Assembly (NCBI GenBank): GCA_015060075.1
Contig: SUZE01000009.1
Coordinates: 1-64,000 of the forward strand
DNA from: Rikenellaceae bacterium
GTDB lineage: Bacteria > Bacteroidota > Bacteroidia > Bacteroidales > Rikenellaceae
Length of the DNA: 64,000 bases
Direction of reading: 5' to 3'
Under the pieces are notes generated by a model. It was not told where the DNA came from and did not search any database. It saw only the letters and a list, made by a program, of their open reading frames with translations. Made by a program: the position numbers and the translations under genes. Below are positions 39,195 through 49,578 of this stretch, piece by piece. Position 1 is the stretch's first letter; each line of letters opens with the position of its first letter.

Positions 39195-40679
39195 TTGAAA
39201 AAGCGTGTTTTTCTAACCGGAGCAACCGGTGTTATGGGGTCGGCAGGACTTGCCGAGTTGTTTGCCCAAAGGGATAAATTTGATATTACGGTACTTGTGC
39301 GTGATACCAAACGCAATCGCCAAAAGATGGCAAAATATGGCGATGAAATTCGTATTGTATGGGGTGATTTGATGAACTATAATGATGTTCTAAATGCGAC
39401 ATCAGGGGCAGACTACGTGCTTCACGTAGGAGGTATGGTTTCGCCAAGTGCCGACTATAAGCCAAAGAGTGTTTTGAAGGTCAATGTTACGGCTGCGGAG
39501 AATGTCGTGAAAGCGGTTAAAGCACAGCCTAATAGCGATGCGATAAAGGTCGTGTATATCGGCAGTGTCGCACAGACGGGCGACCGCCGTGAACCACTGC
39601 ATTGGGGGCGTACGGGTGACCCGATTTTCCCTTCGATATTCGACTACTACGCCATATCAAAATGTCGTGCAGAGCGCATTTTTGCTGAGTCGGGATTGAA
39701 ACATTGGGTAAGCCTTCGTCAGTCAGGTATTCTCTATCCTGCAATCCTCAAAAATATGGACCCTATCATGTTCCATGTGCCTATTCGTGGTGTGTTGGAG
39801 TGGGCTACTGTTGAGGATTCGGGGCGTTTGTTGGCGAATGTCTGTGGAGATGATGTGCCGGAGGAGTTTTGGTGTAAGTTCTACAATATCGGCAGTGGTG
39901 CGGAATATCGTTTGACAAACTACGATTTCGAGTGCTACTTGCTAAAATCTATCAACTGTCCTGCACCCGAAAAGATTTTCGATGTAAAGTGGTTTGCTAC
40001 GCACAATTTTCACGGGCAATACTACTTCGATTCGGATAAGTTGGAGGAGTATCTGCATTTCCGTGCAAATATACCTGTCGGGGAGTACTTTGCACAGATG
40101 GCAAGCACGTTGCCTTGGTTCTATTCGCTGGCTAAAATTGCCCCTGCATGGTTGTTGAAACCCGTTATGCGTTATATCGCAAGCGATAAAATTTTCGGCA
40201 CTCTCGGTTGGCTTAAAACCAATAATGAGCAGCGCATAAAGGCGTACTTTGGCTCGCGCGAGGAGCGTGAAAAAATAGGCTCATGGGCGGAGATGAGTGA
40301 TATCCACCTTGCCGGCGAAGAGGATGCAGAACGCTTAAATCATGGCTACGATGAGTCCAAACCTCTGGCAGAACTCGATATTGAGGATATGCGTCAGGCT
40401 GCGGAGTTCCGTGGAGGAAAGTGTCTGTCCGAAACGATGACGAAGGGCGACCTTGCTACAAAGTTGGAGTGGGAGTGTGCCTTCGGACACCGCTTTGAGG
40501 CTTCGCCTGCGTTGGTGTTGCTCGGAGGTCATTGGTGCGATAAGTGCATGCCGGCACCTTGGCGATTTGATGAGGAGGCAAAGCGTAATCCATTCCTTGC
40601 GCAGGTGTGGGGCAAGATGCGACCAAATGGCGATGGCGGACAGACCTACGGCACCGCAACACCGAAAGACTATAAATAG
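39195..40679 (+). CDS. NAD-dependent epimerase/dehydratase fused to a C-terminal Cys/His (treble-clef-like) domain
   Basis: MKKRVFLTGATGVMGSAG Rossmann, Y-x3-K (YYAISKCR); C-terminus ECAFGHRFEASPALVLLGGHWCDKC; TTG start. Confidence 0.85.
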   Translation: MKKRVFLTGATGVMGSAGLAELFAQRDKFDITVLVRDTKRNRQKMAKYGDEIRIVWGDLMNYNDVLNATSGADYVLHVGGMVSPSADYKPKSVLKVNVTAAENVVKAVKAQPNSDAIKVVYIGSVAQTGDRREPLHWGRTGDPIFPSIFDYYAISKCRAERIFAESGLKHWVSLRQSGILYPAILKNMDPIMFHVPIRGVLEWATVEDSGRLLANVCGDDVPEEFWCKFYNIGSGAEYRLTNYDFECYLLKSINCPAPEKIFDVKWFATHNFHGQYYFDSDKLEEYLHFRANIPVGEYFAQMASTLPWFYSLAKIAPAWLLKPVMRYIASDKIFGTLGWLKTNNEQRIKAYFGSREEREKIGSWAEMSDIHLAGEEDAERLNHGYDESKPLAELDIEDMRQAAEFRGGKCLSETMTKGDLATKLEWECAFGHRFEASPALVLLGGHWCDKCMPAPWRFDEEAKRNPFLAQVWGKMRPNGDGGQTYGTATPKDYK

Positions 40680-40785
40680 AACGGAGAACGGAGAACGGAG
40701 AAGTCTCAGCGCTCTCCTAATAACCTCTAATAACCCCTGACAACCCCTGCTTTCACTTGCGCCTTGACAAGGGTAGGGGTTGTCT
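40680..40785. repeat. Composite repeat copy: (ACGGAGA)3 then CAGCGCTCTCC...TTGCGCCTTGACAAG
   Basis: Shares the 15-mer TTGCGCCTTGACAAG with the 20-kb copy. Confidence 0.85.
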
Positions 40786-40860
40786 ATTCCTACCCATATT
40801 TACAATAAAATTGTAATTCTCTCGTTTTATTTCACGAAATTTACTATCTTTGCAGGTTGT

Positions 40861-41754
40861 ATGCGCAGATTTTGTGAAATATTGTTTGTTGTACTACTGC
40901 CCGTGTGTATGTGGGCGTGTAACTCTTGGTCGGGCTACAAGGCTGATGACGAGATGGTTGCTCGTGTTGGTACCGCATATCTCTATCGTTCGGAGTTAGC
41001 CGCTGCAATGCCGAGAGGTATTGATAAACAGGATAGCGTAAACTACTCGCAAGCCTTTATATCGAAATGGATAGTAGGTCAGCTCAAACAACAAGAGGCA
41101 GAAAAACTATTTTCGCAATCAGAGTCGGATATAGACCGCTTGGTTGAGGAGTATCGCCGTTCATTGTTGGTGCATCGACTCGATAAATATTTTCTCGAAG
41201 CAGAGCCGTGCGGTGAGATTACAGCCAAGGATATTGCAGCATACTACAATGCCCATAAGTCAGACTTTCGCATTACTCACCCAATGGTCAAAGGTGAAAT
41301 TTTTGCGATGGACGAAAAGTTTCGCCGCCGTGAGCAGATGTTGAAGTGGTTTGACTCTTCGAAGCAGGAGCATCGTGAGGATTTTGCGGAGTTGTGTCGC
41401 AAGAACAATCTGTTGCATCTTCAATTTGATGAGTGGGTATCGTTCTCAGATTTTCTGAGTAATTTGCCTTTGCTGCGAACCTCACGACACGAGGAGTTGC
41501 TCGGTAGTCGCAAGATACAGAAGATTCAGCACAATAAGACTCTCTACTACTTCCGCATAACCAACGCCTTGAAGGTTGGCGATACGATGCCTTTGGATAT
41601 GGTAGAGGAGAATATAAGGCAGATTTTGATTAATCGCCATCGTGCCGATGTGATACATAGGCAGGAGGAGCGAATTAAGAATAACGCCCTCTCTTCGGGG
41701 CATGCCAAAATCTACAATCAAACGGAAAACGAAAAACAGAAAACGGAAAACTGA
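40861..41754 (+). CDS. Lipoprotein, SurA/peptidylprolyl-isomerase-like accessory
   Basis: Lipobox LPVCMWAC; upstream TATCTTTG; operon with PpiC-domain protein; start at MRRFCE. Confidence 0.65.
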   Translation: MRRFCEILFVVLLPVCMWACNSWSGYKADDEMVARVGTAYLYRSELAAAMPRGIDKQDSVNYSQAFISKWIVGQLKQQEAEKLFSQSESDIDRLVEEYRRSLLVHRLDKYFLEAEPCGEITAKDIAAYYNAHKSDFRITHPMVKGEIFAMDEKFRRREQMLKWFDSSKQEHREDFAELCRKNNLLHLQFDEWVSFSDFLSNLPLLRTSRHEELLGSRKIQKIQHNKTLYYFRITNALKVGDTMPLDMVEENIRQILINRHRADVIHRQEERIKNNALSSGHAKIYNQTENEKQKTEN

Positions 41755-41842
41755 CGACAAACCGAGAGCAGAGTGTGTCTGCACACTATGCCGAGGTGCG
41801 AAGGAGGAAAAGCCTGCAAAGCAGGATTAACGGAAAACTAAG

Positions 41843-43261
41843 ATGAAAAAGATACTCTCAATATTGATGGCTCTGCTTATAGTGGTCTCGGCCGTTGTGG
41901 CGCAGAAGCGTTTTGTAATGCTTGATAAGGTGGTCGCTGTTGTGGGAAACTCATCGGTAAGTTACTCCGATATGCAGCAGGCTGCAAAGTTAATTATCGA
42001 GCAGCGCCGTGCCGAGGGTTATACTTCCGACCGTCCGGCACAAGATGAGGCTCTCGAAAATCTTATGATGCAGAAGTTGCTCTACAATCAGGCGCTTCTC
42101 GATTCGGTCGAGATTAGCAACTCAGATGTTGCGCAGCGTGTCGAGCAGCAGGTGCAGTCAATGATAGACCGAGAGGGCTCTATTACCGCTTTGGAGAAGA
42201 AGAGTCACATGGCGATATACCATATCCGTGACCTCTTGCGCCGACAGATTGAGGAGCAGTCCTACGCACAGATGATGCAGCAGACGGTAATCGGCAAAAC
42301 AAAGATTGTTCCGGGCGAGGTTGAGCGATTCTACAACTCAATGGACAAAGATAGCCTTCCGATAATCGCCGAGCAGTATATGTATGCCCAGATTACCATG
42401 TTCCCGAAGAATATGAAGGAGGCAAAGTTGCGTACTCGTGAACGACTTATCGAGATGCGTGAGCGCATCGTTACGGGCAAAACCCGCTTTGCTACATTGG
42501 CTCGCATGTATTCGGTTGATGGCTCGGCAATTCGAGGTGGCGAGTTGGAACCTGCACCATTGGCGGGTTTCGTGAAGTCGTTTGCTGATGCTTTGGCAGA
42601 ACTAAAACCGGGACAGGTGTCGGAGGTCGTAGAAACGGAGTTCGGATTCCACCTTATCCAACTTATCGACAAGAAGGGGCAACTATACCACTGTCGTCAT
42701 ATCCTTCTTCGACCTACATACACGGTTGAGGAGATTGTGGCACCTATGCGCGATTTGGACAGCCTCGTAAACCTGATAAAGAAGGATTCGTTGTCGTTTG
42801 AGGAGGCTGCGAGAAAGCACTCTGACGACAAACACTCGAAACAAAATGGTGGTATAGTGACAAATCACGACCTCTTGGAGCGATACTCGGCTTACGATGC
42901 AAAACTTACGGCAACAAAGTTCTTGAAGGAGGATTTCGGTGCTATGGGAGGTAAGAGCATTGATGACTACAATGCCATACGCCGATTGAAGGAGGGCGAG
43001 GTTTCGGCTCCATTCCGTTCGAATGATATGATGGGTAACGAGTTGGTCAAGGTTGTGAAGTTGTTGAAGGTTATTCCTGCTCACAACGCCTCACTCGAAG
43101 AGGATTACTTGCGTTTGGAGCAGATGGCGCTATCGCAAAAGCAGGAGAAGGAGTTCGTGGAGTGGCTCAACAAGAAGATTGCTTCGATGTACATCTACAT
43201 TGCTCCTGAGTTCCGAAATGGTGAATTTTCCAACAAAAATTGGATAAAATATAGCAAGTAG
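41843..43261 (+). CDS. surA: Periplasmic peptidylprolyl isomerase, SurA-like
   Basis: Two PpiC-type modules: FATLARMYSVDGSAIRGGELEP...GQVSEVVETEFGFHLIQLIDKKG and CRHILLRP. Confidence 0.88.
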   Translation: MKKILSILMALLIVVSAVVAQKRFVMLDKVVAVVGNSSVSYSDMQQAAKLIIEQRRAEGYTSDRPAQDEALENLMMQKLLYNQALLDSVEISNSDVAQRVEQQVQSMIDREGSITALEKKSHMAIYHIRDLLRRQIEEQSYAQMMQQTVIGKTKIVPGEVERFYNSMDKDSLPIIAEQYMYAQITMFPKNMKEAKLRTRERLIEMRERIVTGKTRFATLARMYSVDGSAIRGGELEPAPLAGFVKSFADALAELKPGQVSEVVETEFGFHLIQLIDKKGQLYHCRHILLRPTYTVEEIVAPMRDLDSLVNLIKKDSLSFEEAARKHSDDKHSKQNGGIVTNHDLLERYSAYDAKLTATKFLKEDFGAMGGKSIDDYNAIRRLKEGEVSAPFRSNDMMGNELVKVVKLLKVIPAHNASLEEDYLRLEQMALSQKQEKEFVEWLNKKIASMYIYIAPEFRNGEFSNKNWIKYSK

Positions 43262-43263
43262 GC

Positions 43264-46200
43264 GTGAAGAGAAGGGTTGTTGCGATATCGGTTTTGCTCG
43301 TGGCGTTGGCGAGTTTGGTCTTTGCGGGAAGCACAGGCCTGCCTTCGTTGTCGGTACCGCAACCCCAACAACAATCGGAACGACCATCTATATCGGGTAA
43401 AACCCCGAAGCGTGATTATGTCGAGATGAAGTCCGATGAGGGCTGGCAGATGGAACATAACGGGCAGAAGATAATGGTCGTTGTCGGCAACTTTGCAGCT
43501 CATCACAACGGTACTGTGATTACGGCAGATAGTGCGGTGCGCTATACAGAGCGTCATATCGAATGTTTTGGCAATGTCCTTATCAATCGTGGCACAACTT
43601 ACATCTATGGCGACCGAGCCGAGTATGATGGTGATACAAATGAGGCGAAAGTCTATTCAAAGATTGTGAAGGTTGTAGATGGTGGGGCAACGCTCTTTAC
43701 CTACAACTTCACGTTCAATACACAGACCAATATAGGTCGCTATTCGGGTGGTGGTGTCTTGATTAGTGGTGACAATATGCTCGAATCGGACAAGGGATAC
43801 ATCTACTCTGATGAGCATGAGATAATCTGTGTGGATAGGGTGCAGATGCGCAACAATGAGTACGAGATGACGGGCGACTCGGTAGTCTACAATACCGAAA
43901 CCGACTTTGCGCAATTCTTTACCCGTACCAACATTTGGAACAAAGCCGAGCAGGGTAGTGGAGAGGAGGACGACTATCTCTATGCAGACCGAGGCACATT
44001 CGATAAGCGCAAGCAACTCTATACTTTGACTCTGAATGGTTATATCTTGACCAAGGACCAAGAGTTGTTGTGCGATACGCTCGACTACTATCGCGATAGT
44101 AACTATCTGCGCCTTAAACGCAATATCCAAATTGACGACCGTTCGCAGAAAATGTTGATTTTTGGCGATTGGGGCGAGTATTGGAAGGAACCTGGTAATG
44201 TCTTTGTTACGAAGGAACCATCACTTATCAGTTATGACCTTTCGCAGAGCGATTCGGTATTTATGCGTTCGGACTCTATGTTTATCTACACTCGCTATCC
44301 TATACGTGAGAAGATAGAGAAGGCTCGTCAAGACTCCTTGGCGCAGGCTGCTAAAAAGTTGGCAGCCGACTCGGTGCAAAAATCCAAACCGGAGCAGAAG
44401 AGTGCTGCCGACAAAAAGCCATCGGAGAGAGATAAGAAGAGGGAAGAGTTGTTGAAGCATGCCGATAAGCAGCGAGGTAGAGGCGAACACAATAATTTGG
44501 GCGCAAAAGGCGAAGGTGGTGCACCAATGTCTTCAAATCTTGGCGAAGCCCCTACACAACAAGGAGAATCGGCAGTTGCACAGGCTAAATCACTGACAGA
44601 TACCACCAAGGTTGTTGCCGATACTGTAAAGGTTGCGACAGACTCGGTAGCGGTTGTTCCAAAGACAAAGGCAGAGTTGCGCCGTGCGATGATAGATTCG
44701 CTGATAAATGATACTGTAAATCCTCGCCATAATCTTCTTGCAAAGTTGCTCAAAGAGGAGGCTGTCGAGATAAATAAGATAGTCAAGGCGAAGATTAAAG
44801 AGGAGCAGCGCAGACGAAAGGCGGAGCGCGATTCTATTCTTGCGGAGCGACATGCTCTGTATGTTGTACTGCTTGGTGAGGCTCGTATCCGTGATGCCGA
44901 GCGCAGAGAGATTGAGCGTGCCGAGGCTAAACGTATCAAGGATAGTTTGAAGGTTGTCAATGACAGTATCGAACGAGCAGAGAAGATTGTTGCCGATAGC
45001 TTGAAGAGGGCGCAAAAGATTGTTAATGATAGCCTAAAACGGGCGGAGAAACTTGCAAAGCGAGCAGCAAAACGGGCTGTAAAAGATACATTGCAACTCG
45101 ATTCGTTGAGGAGGGATTCATTGCAACTCAACTTTGCAAAGGTCGATTCCGTGAAGATTGACTCGTTGGCAAAGAGTATTGTGGCTGCGGATTCTATAAA
45201 GGTTGTGATGCGAGCCGACTCATTGAAGACCGACTCGTTGAAGCGTGACTCACTGCCACTTGATTCACTGAAACTCGATTCCGTGAAACTCGATACGGTA
45301 AAACTTGACACTCTGAAACTCGATACTCCGGTTACCGATTCGTTGAAAACCGATTCGTTGAAAGTTGATTCGTTGGCAAAAGACTCCTTGCAGGTTGATT
45401 CTTTGAAGGCAGACTCTTTGCAGGTTGATTCTCTTGCCAAGTTCGACACTATGACCGTAAAGCAAGTCAAGGCGTACTTCAAAGCGATATACGACAGAGA
45501 GAAGGCGGAAGAGGAGCGTATCAAGCAGGATTCGTTAAATGCAAAGCTTGACCGTATAGGTTTGGCTCGTCAGGCTAAGCGTACCGAGCAGTATAAGAAG
45601 TGGGCTCGTCGCGACTCGATATACATGGCAAAGGCTCAGGAGCGTGCAGATGAGCAGTTGCGCCGCAAGTTGGCTCGTCAGGAGAGAAGAGGTATCTATA
45701 TCCAGATGGCAGACTCTTCGGAGTTGCGCATCGTGGATTCGATATTGTTGGCGGAGTTTGGACCTCTTGATACAATAGTAAATCACAATCTCGACTCGAT
45801 TATTGAGATTTTGTTCCCGAAACCGTTACCGTCACCAACGGAGATAGCCAAAGCTGATTCACTAAATCTCGACTCTCTCTATCGCGAGATTCGTGCATAT
45901 AGTCGTGTGAAGATGTTCCGCAGTGATGCTCAATCGATATGTGACTCGCTGACGATGACTACCATAGACTCGATTATACACATGTATAAGTTGCCTGTAT
46001 TGTGGAATGGCAGCAACCAGATTACATCTGAGATTATGCATATTATCACTCGTGAGAGCCAACTCGTACAGGCTGACTTCGAGGGCAAGCCGATGATGGT
46101 GTCAGAGATTGATACAGCACACTATAATCAGGTTGCAGGCAAGGCTATGACTGCGCTCTTTCGTGATAATCAGATATATCGCAACGATGTAAATGGCAAC

Positions 46201-46620
46201 GTTCAGACCATCTACTATATGCAGGAAGATAACTCGCCCGAAATAACCCTTATGGCGTATATCGAGGCTGGTGATATGACCTCCTATATTGAGGGACAGG
46301 AGGTTGTGGGTATTACCTATCGAGGTAATCCGACCTATACCTTCTATCCAATGGATAAAATTCCTGCTACCCAAGCGACCAAATTAGATGGATTTAAGTG
46401 GGAGGCATCACGCCGTCCTTCGCAAGATAGTGTCTTTACTCGCACTATCCGCCCATCGCAGCGAGATTCCAAACGCTCATTGCGTAAGCCTCTATTCCCT
46501 ATAAATTCGCTCCTCCAACAGCGTAAGAGCGATTATATTCGCCGAGGTATTTGGCAAGACCGTACAGATACCCTCACCTATGAGACTATTGAGTGGCTCG
46601 AATCGCTAAAATCGTTCTAA
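43264..46620 (+). CDS. OstA/LptA-like organic solvent tolerance protein with a long DSLK-rich low-complexity insert
   Basis: N-terminal OstA-like repeats (GTVITADSAVRYTERHIECFGNVLINRGTTYIYGDRAEYD); 1118 aa; GTG start. Confidence 0.82.
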   Translation: MKRRVVAISVLLVALASLVFAGSTGLPSLSVPQPQQQSERPSISGKTPKRDYVEMKSDEGWQMEHNGQKIMVVVGNFAAHHNGTVITADSAVRYTERHIECFGNVLINRGTTYIYGDRAEYDGDTNEAKVYSKIVKVVDGGATLFTYNFTFNTQTNIGRYSGGGVLISGDNMLESDKGYIYSDEHEIICVDRVQMRNNEYEMTGDSVVYNTETDFAQFFTRTNIWNKAEQGSGEEDDYLYADRGTFDKRKQLYTLTLNGYILTKDQELLCDTLDYYRDSNYLRLKRNIQIDDRSQKMLIFGDWGEYWKEPGNVFVTKEPSLISYDLSQSDSVFMRSDSMFIYTRYPIREKIEKARQDSLAQAAKKLAADSVQKSKPEQKSAADKKPSERDKKREELLKHADKQRGRGEHNNLGAKGEGGAPMSSNLGEAPTQQGESAVAQAKSLTDTTKVVADTVKVATDSVAVVPKTKAELRRAMIDSLINDTVNPRHNLLAKLLKEEAVEINKIVKAKIKEEQRRRKAERDSILAERHALYVVLLGEARIRDAERREIERAEAKRIKDSLKVVNDSIERAEKIVADSLKRAQKIVNDSLKRAEKLAKRAAKRAVKDTLQLDSLRRDSLQLNFAKVDSVKIDSLAKSIVAADSIKVVMRADSLKTDSLKRDSLPLDSLKLDSVKLDTVKLDTLKLDTPVTDSLKTDSLKVDSLAKDSLQVDSLKADSLQVDSLAKFDTMTVKQVKAYFKAIYDREKAEEERIKQDSLNAKLDRIGLARQAKRTEQYKKWARRDSIYMAKAQERADEQLRRKLARQERRGIYIQMADSSELRIVDSILLAEFGPLDTIVNHNLDSIIEILFPKPLPSPTEIAKADSLNLDSLYREIRAYSRVKMFRSDAQSICDSLTMTTIDSIIHMYKLPVLWNGSNQITSEIMHIITRESQLVQADFEGKPMMVSEIDTAHYNQVAGKAMTALFRDNQIYRNDVNGNVQTIYYMQEDNSPEITLMAYIEAGDMTSYIEGQEVVGITYRGNPTYTFYPMDKIPATQATKLDGFKWEASRRPSQDSVFTRTIRPSQRDSKRSLRKPLFPINSLLQQRKSDYIRRGIWQDRTDTLTYETIEWLESLKSF

Positions 46621-46855
46621 TGAGCTCTTTTTGCACCGCACTTCGGTAGCCGAGATGCTCACATAGGCTAACTATGCTCCGCTCTCGTCTCCTCGCTTGG
46701 CGCAAAAATAATCTCATCATTTACGATTTTGTGAGCGGGTAGAGTTCTAATGAGCTCTTTTTGCACCGTACTTCGGTAGCCGAGATGCTCACATAGGCTG
46801 AGTATGCTCCGCTTTCGCTCCATGACCTCGCACAAAAATAATCTTGTCATTACCA
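46618..46855. repeat. Two tandem ~128-bp-spaced copies of a palindromic intergenic repeat
   Basis: CTAATGAGCTCTTTTTGCACCG(C/T)ACTTCGGTAGCCGAGATGCTCACATAGGCT...TATGCTCCGCT occurs twice. Confidence 0.9.
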
Positions 46856-46875
46856 CTGAAATCTGACAATAAATA

Positions 46876-46908
46876 AATACGCCGAGCAACTGAATTGCTC
46901 GGCGTATT
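46876..46908. terminator. Hairpin terminator
   Basis: AATACGCCGAGCAA-ctgaa-TTGCTCGGCGTATT. Confidence 0.8.
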
Positions 46909-46927
46909 ATCAACTAATAACTATCGG

Positions 46928-49423
46928 TTACTCAATAGGTGGGTTGTATTGTGAGTCGTAAAATGCATATTCCAAATCAACGCCATCTTCAATCTTGTCC
47001 TCTGTATATACATATCCTGAGTGGCTATCGGTAGCACGTACCTTGATTTGTGCGGTATCGGGATTTTGCAGGGTGTATTTCCACATTGTACTACATCTGT
47101 TGTAGTTGTTGCCAACGCTACTTCCAAGGTGTCCAAACAATATGCCGATTGCCCAGAAGTCACGACTACACTCCAATCCGTCAGTAACTCGCCAAGGGTT
47201 ATCTTGTGTGCCAGAACCTTGTAAATCTGTATATTCCGAGTAGTTGATATTGTAGAAGTGCTCCATCTTAGACCACGTTTTTCCTCCATCTTCACTCGCC
47301 TCAACGGTCCAACTTGGGTCCGAAGTAAATATGTTTGCCAATAGTGTTGCATTGTCGAAAGGTAGTTGGTAAAAGCCCATTGTACCATAACTGTTACTAT
47401 CACTCTCGGTAGGCTCTTTTCCCACTATGGTTGCGCCACGATAGAGTCGTATCTGGTCGTTACGGCTATTCATTCCGTATGGATACCCCTTGTAGTACCA
47501 ATCTATAAAAGAACTCTCTTTTGCATGCAAGATGGCATATCCGTTAGGTGAGCCATCACGATGTATGTTACTATCTATCATATCAGGTCGTGTTGCAGAG
47601 ATACAGTGCTCATATATTTTATGACCTGTTTTGTAATAGTTGTGGTCGTATGGACTCATATAGTGAGTGTGTCCCGACAATATATGTGCCTCTGCATATT
47701 GGTCTAACAGATTCAATATCTCTTGGGTGTAGTAGCCATCACCTACTTTACCCCTATTATATATAGGAATATGTACGCACAATACCACCATCTTATCTTT
47801 TGGCACAAGTGCTAAATCCTGCTGCAACCACTCATATTGCTCCCTGGTAAAGCCTGTTGTGTAATCTGATACGGAGATATTGCTGGTATTTAAAACATCT
47901 CGCATACCTATGATATGTACATTTCCACGGTTAAATGAGTAGTTTACAGGTCCGAAACACTCCTCGAAGCCGCGTTGGATTTTAATGTAGAATGTACTGT
48001 TACGTTTGTCTGGGAATACAGGGTTCGAAGAGTTTAAACTAATGTGGTCGTGGTTACCCATAACTGTAAATACAGGCATGCCCATCTTTTCGTATGCGAG
48101 TTCATCTCGCATTGGCTCCATAAGGGTAGGTTTACTACCCACCAAGTCGCCGAGAACAACACCATAGCATGGTAAGTTGAGAGATTTCGAGTAAGACTTA
48201 ATTTCCGGTGCTGCCTGAATTCTGAAACGCTCAATAATAGTTGTATTTGTTGGCTGGGTATCCGCCATAGCAACGATGATAAACTCCTCCTCCGGACCAT
48301 TAGGCAACTTCTCGAACTCGAAATCGTACTGATATTTGTTTACCTCGTACTTCTGGAAGAAGCCCGGTCGGCCCAAATCGTCAATCGGAACCTTTACATC
48401 AGCGGGCAACGAACAATAGATATACCAAGTCTCAGGGGTTACGCCACTCATCTCGTAATAGCCGTTTACATCGGTTTTAACCACCTGGAAACCATCACTC
48501 ATTGCTACGCCTGCAATTGGCGAGCCATCGGTATAGCGAACATAACCTTTGATATTCTCGTAGAAGATTTCAAACTCGTCTGCTACTGCCTCGAATGATG
48601 TCAAAACGGTGGTAGTCTTTGGAGCGTATGTTACGGTCTTAAACTCACGCACAACGCCCTTCGAGAGCGAGGTGCTTGGTGCCCAGGTTGCAACCATCTT
48701 TTCTCCGCCCTTCTCGATAAACTCGATTGTGCAAACTCCAACCTCTACGGCAGGGAGAACGATATGTAAAACACTCTCTGTCGAAGATGAAAGCGCAAAG
48801 TTTGCAGGGAGGGTGTATGTTACAACATTACCGACATTCTCGGTTGCAGTGATTGCTGCATTTTGACAATCAACATTGTATTCGCCTGTAACACTATTCT
48901 CGGCTGTTAAAACGACCTTTTCCAATGCTGCACCATCGAATTTTGCCTTCACAGGTATACGCAAAACGCTTGCGAGGTGCTTCAATGTGATTGCCTTACT
49001 CTTCTTCTCGGCATATCCGCACATCGGCGCACAATTCGGTGCAAACGTACCTTCGGTATATGCCTGCTCGGCAGGGAACTCTACAACCGCCTGCTCGGCA
49101 GAAGTTGATGCGCAGTATGGGTATGTGATGTGGTAAGGGTACTCCGGTGAAGGGTTTACTACAAATTTAGCACGACTATTGTCGTCTACATCAATACAAA
49201 CCTTTTCGGATAGAGAGCCATTTACAACGATTTTATCCCCTTCGCTCCAATAGATTGGATAGGTATCGCCCACCTTTCCGCCCAACGAGGTGCGGGTTTG
49301 TGGCAATGAAATGGTCAAAGTCGTACCATCGCCAACATTAACTGCGTTGTCGGAGGTGTTGTCCGTTTGGCAACCCACGGCAAAGAAGCCTACTGCGACC
49401 AAAACGAGTAAGAATTTTTTCAT
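46928..49423 (-). CDS. Secreted lipoprotein: fimbrillin-like N-terminus and calcineurin-like phosphoesterase
   Basis: Lipobox [33 protein letters not shown]; metallophosphoesterase motifs [20 protein letters not shown]. Confidence 0.85.
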   Translation of the reverse strand: MKKFLLVLVAVGFFAVGCQTDNTSDNAVNVGDGTTLTISLPQTRTSLGGKVGDTYPIYWSEGDKIVVNGSLSEKVCIDVDDNSRAKFVVNPSPEYPYHITYPYCASTSAEQAVVEFPAEQAYTEGTFAPNCAPMCGYAEKKSKAITLKHLASVLRIPVKAKFDGAALEKVVLTAENSVTGEYNVDCQNAAITATENVGNVVTYTLPANFALSSSTESVLHIVLPAVEVGVCTIEFIEKGGEKMVATWAPSTSLSKGVVREFKTVTYAPKTTTVLTSFEAVADEFEIFYENIKGYVRYTDGSPIAGVAMSDGFQVVKTDVNGYYEMSGVTPETWYIYCSLPADVKVPIDDLGRPGFFQKYEVNKYQYDFEFEKLPNGPEEEFIIVAMADTQPTNTTIIERFRIQAAPEIKSYSKSLNLPCYGVVLGDLVGSKPTLMEPMRDELAYEKMGMPVFTVMGNHDHISLNSSNPVFPDKRNSTFYIKIQRGFEECFGPVNYSFNRGNVHIIGMRDVLNTSNISVSDYTTGFTREQYEWLQQDLALVPKDKMVVLCVHIPIYNRGKVGDGYYTQEILNLLDQYAEAHILSGHTHYMSPYDHNYYKTGHKIYEHCISATRPDMIDSNIHRDGSPNGYAILHAKESSFIDWYYKGYPYGMNSRNDQIRLYRGATIVGKEPTESDSNSYGTMGFYQLPFDNATLLANIFTSDPSWTVEASEDGGKTWSKMEHFYNINYSEYTDLQGSGTQDNPWRVTDGLECSRDFWAIGILFGHLGSSVGNNYNRCSTMWKYTLQNPDTAQIKVRATDSHSGYVYTEDKIEDGVDLEYAFYDSQYNPPIE

Positions 49424-49462
49424 GGTTATTGTGTTTGTTTTTTTATCCGGAAATTAGCATTG

Positions 49463-49494
49463 CAAAGGTAGAGTTTTATTTTAAAAAAAGCAAA
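49463..49494 (-). promoter_or_regulatory. Promoter TTTG-N20-TACCTTTG for the phosphoesterase gene
   Basis: CAAAGGTA 49463-49470 and CAAA 49491-49494 on + strand. Confidence 0.6.
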
Positions 49495-49578
49495 AAAACA
49501 CCTGTTTTTACGTGGAAAATTCCGACTTTTTTCTTATCTTTGTGCCCGATTTCAGAGGTTATTAAGATTAGGTTAATT

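Noticed and set aside
44328-45524. 398-aa minus-strand ORF antisense to the OstA-like gene
   Set aside because: Ser/Glu/Phe-rich mirror of the DSLK-coding repeat; an artefact of low-complexity DNA on the opposite strand.
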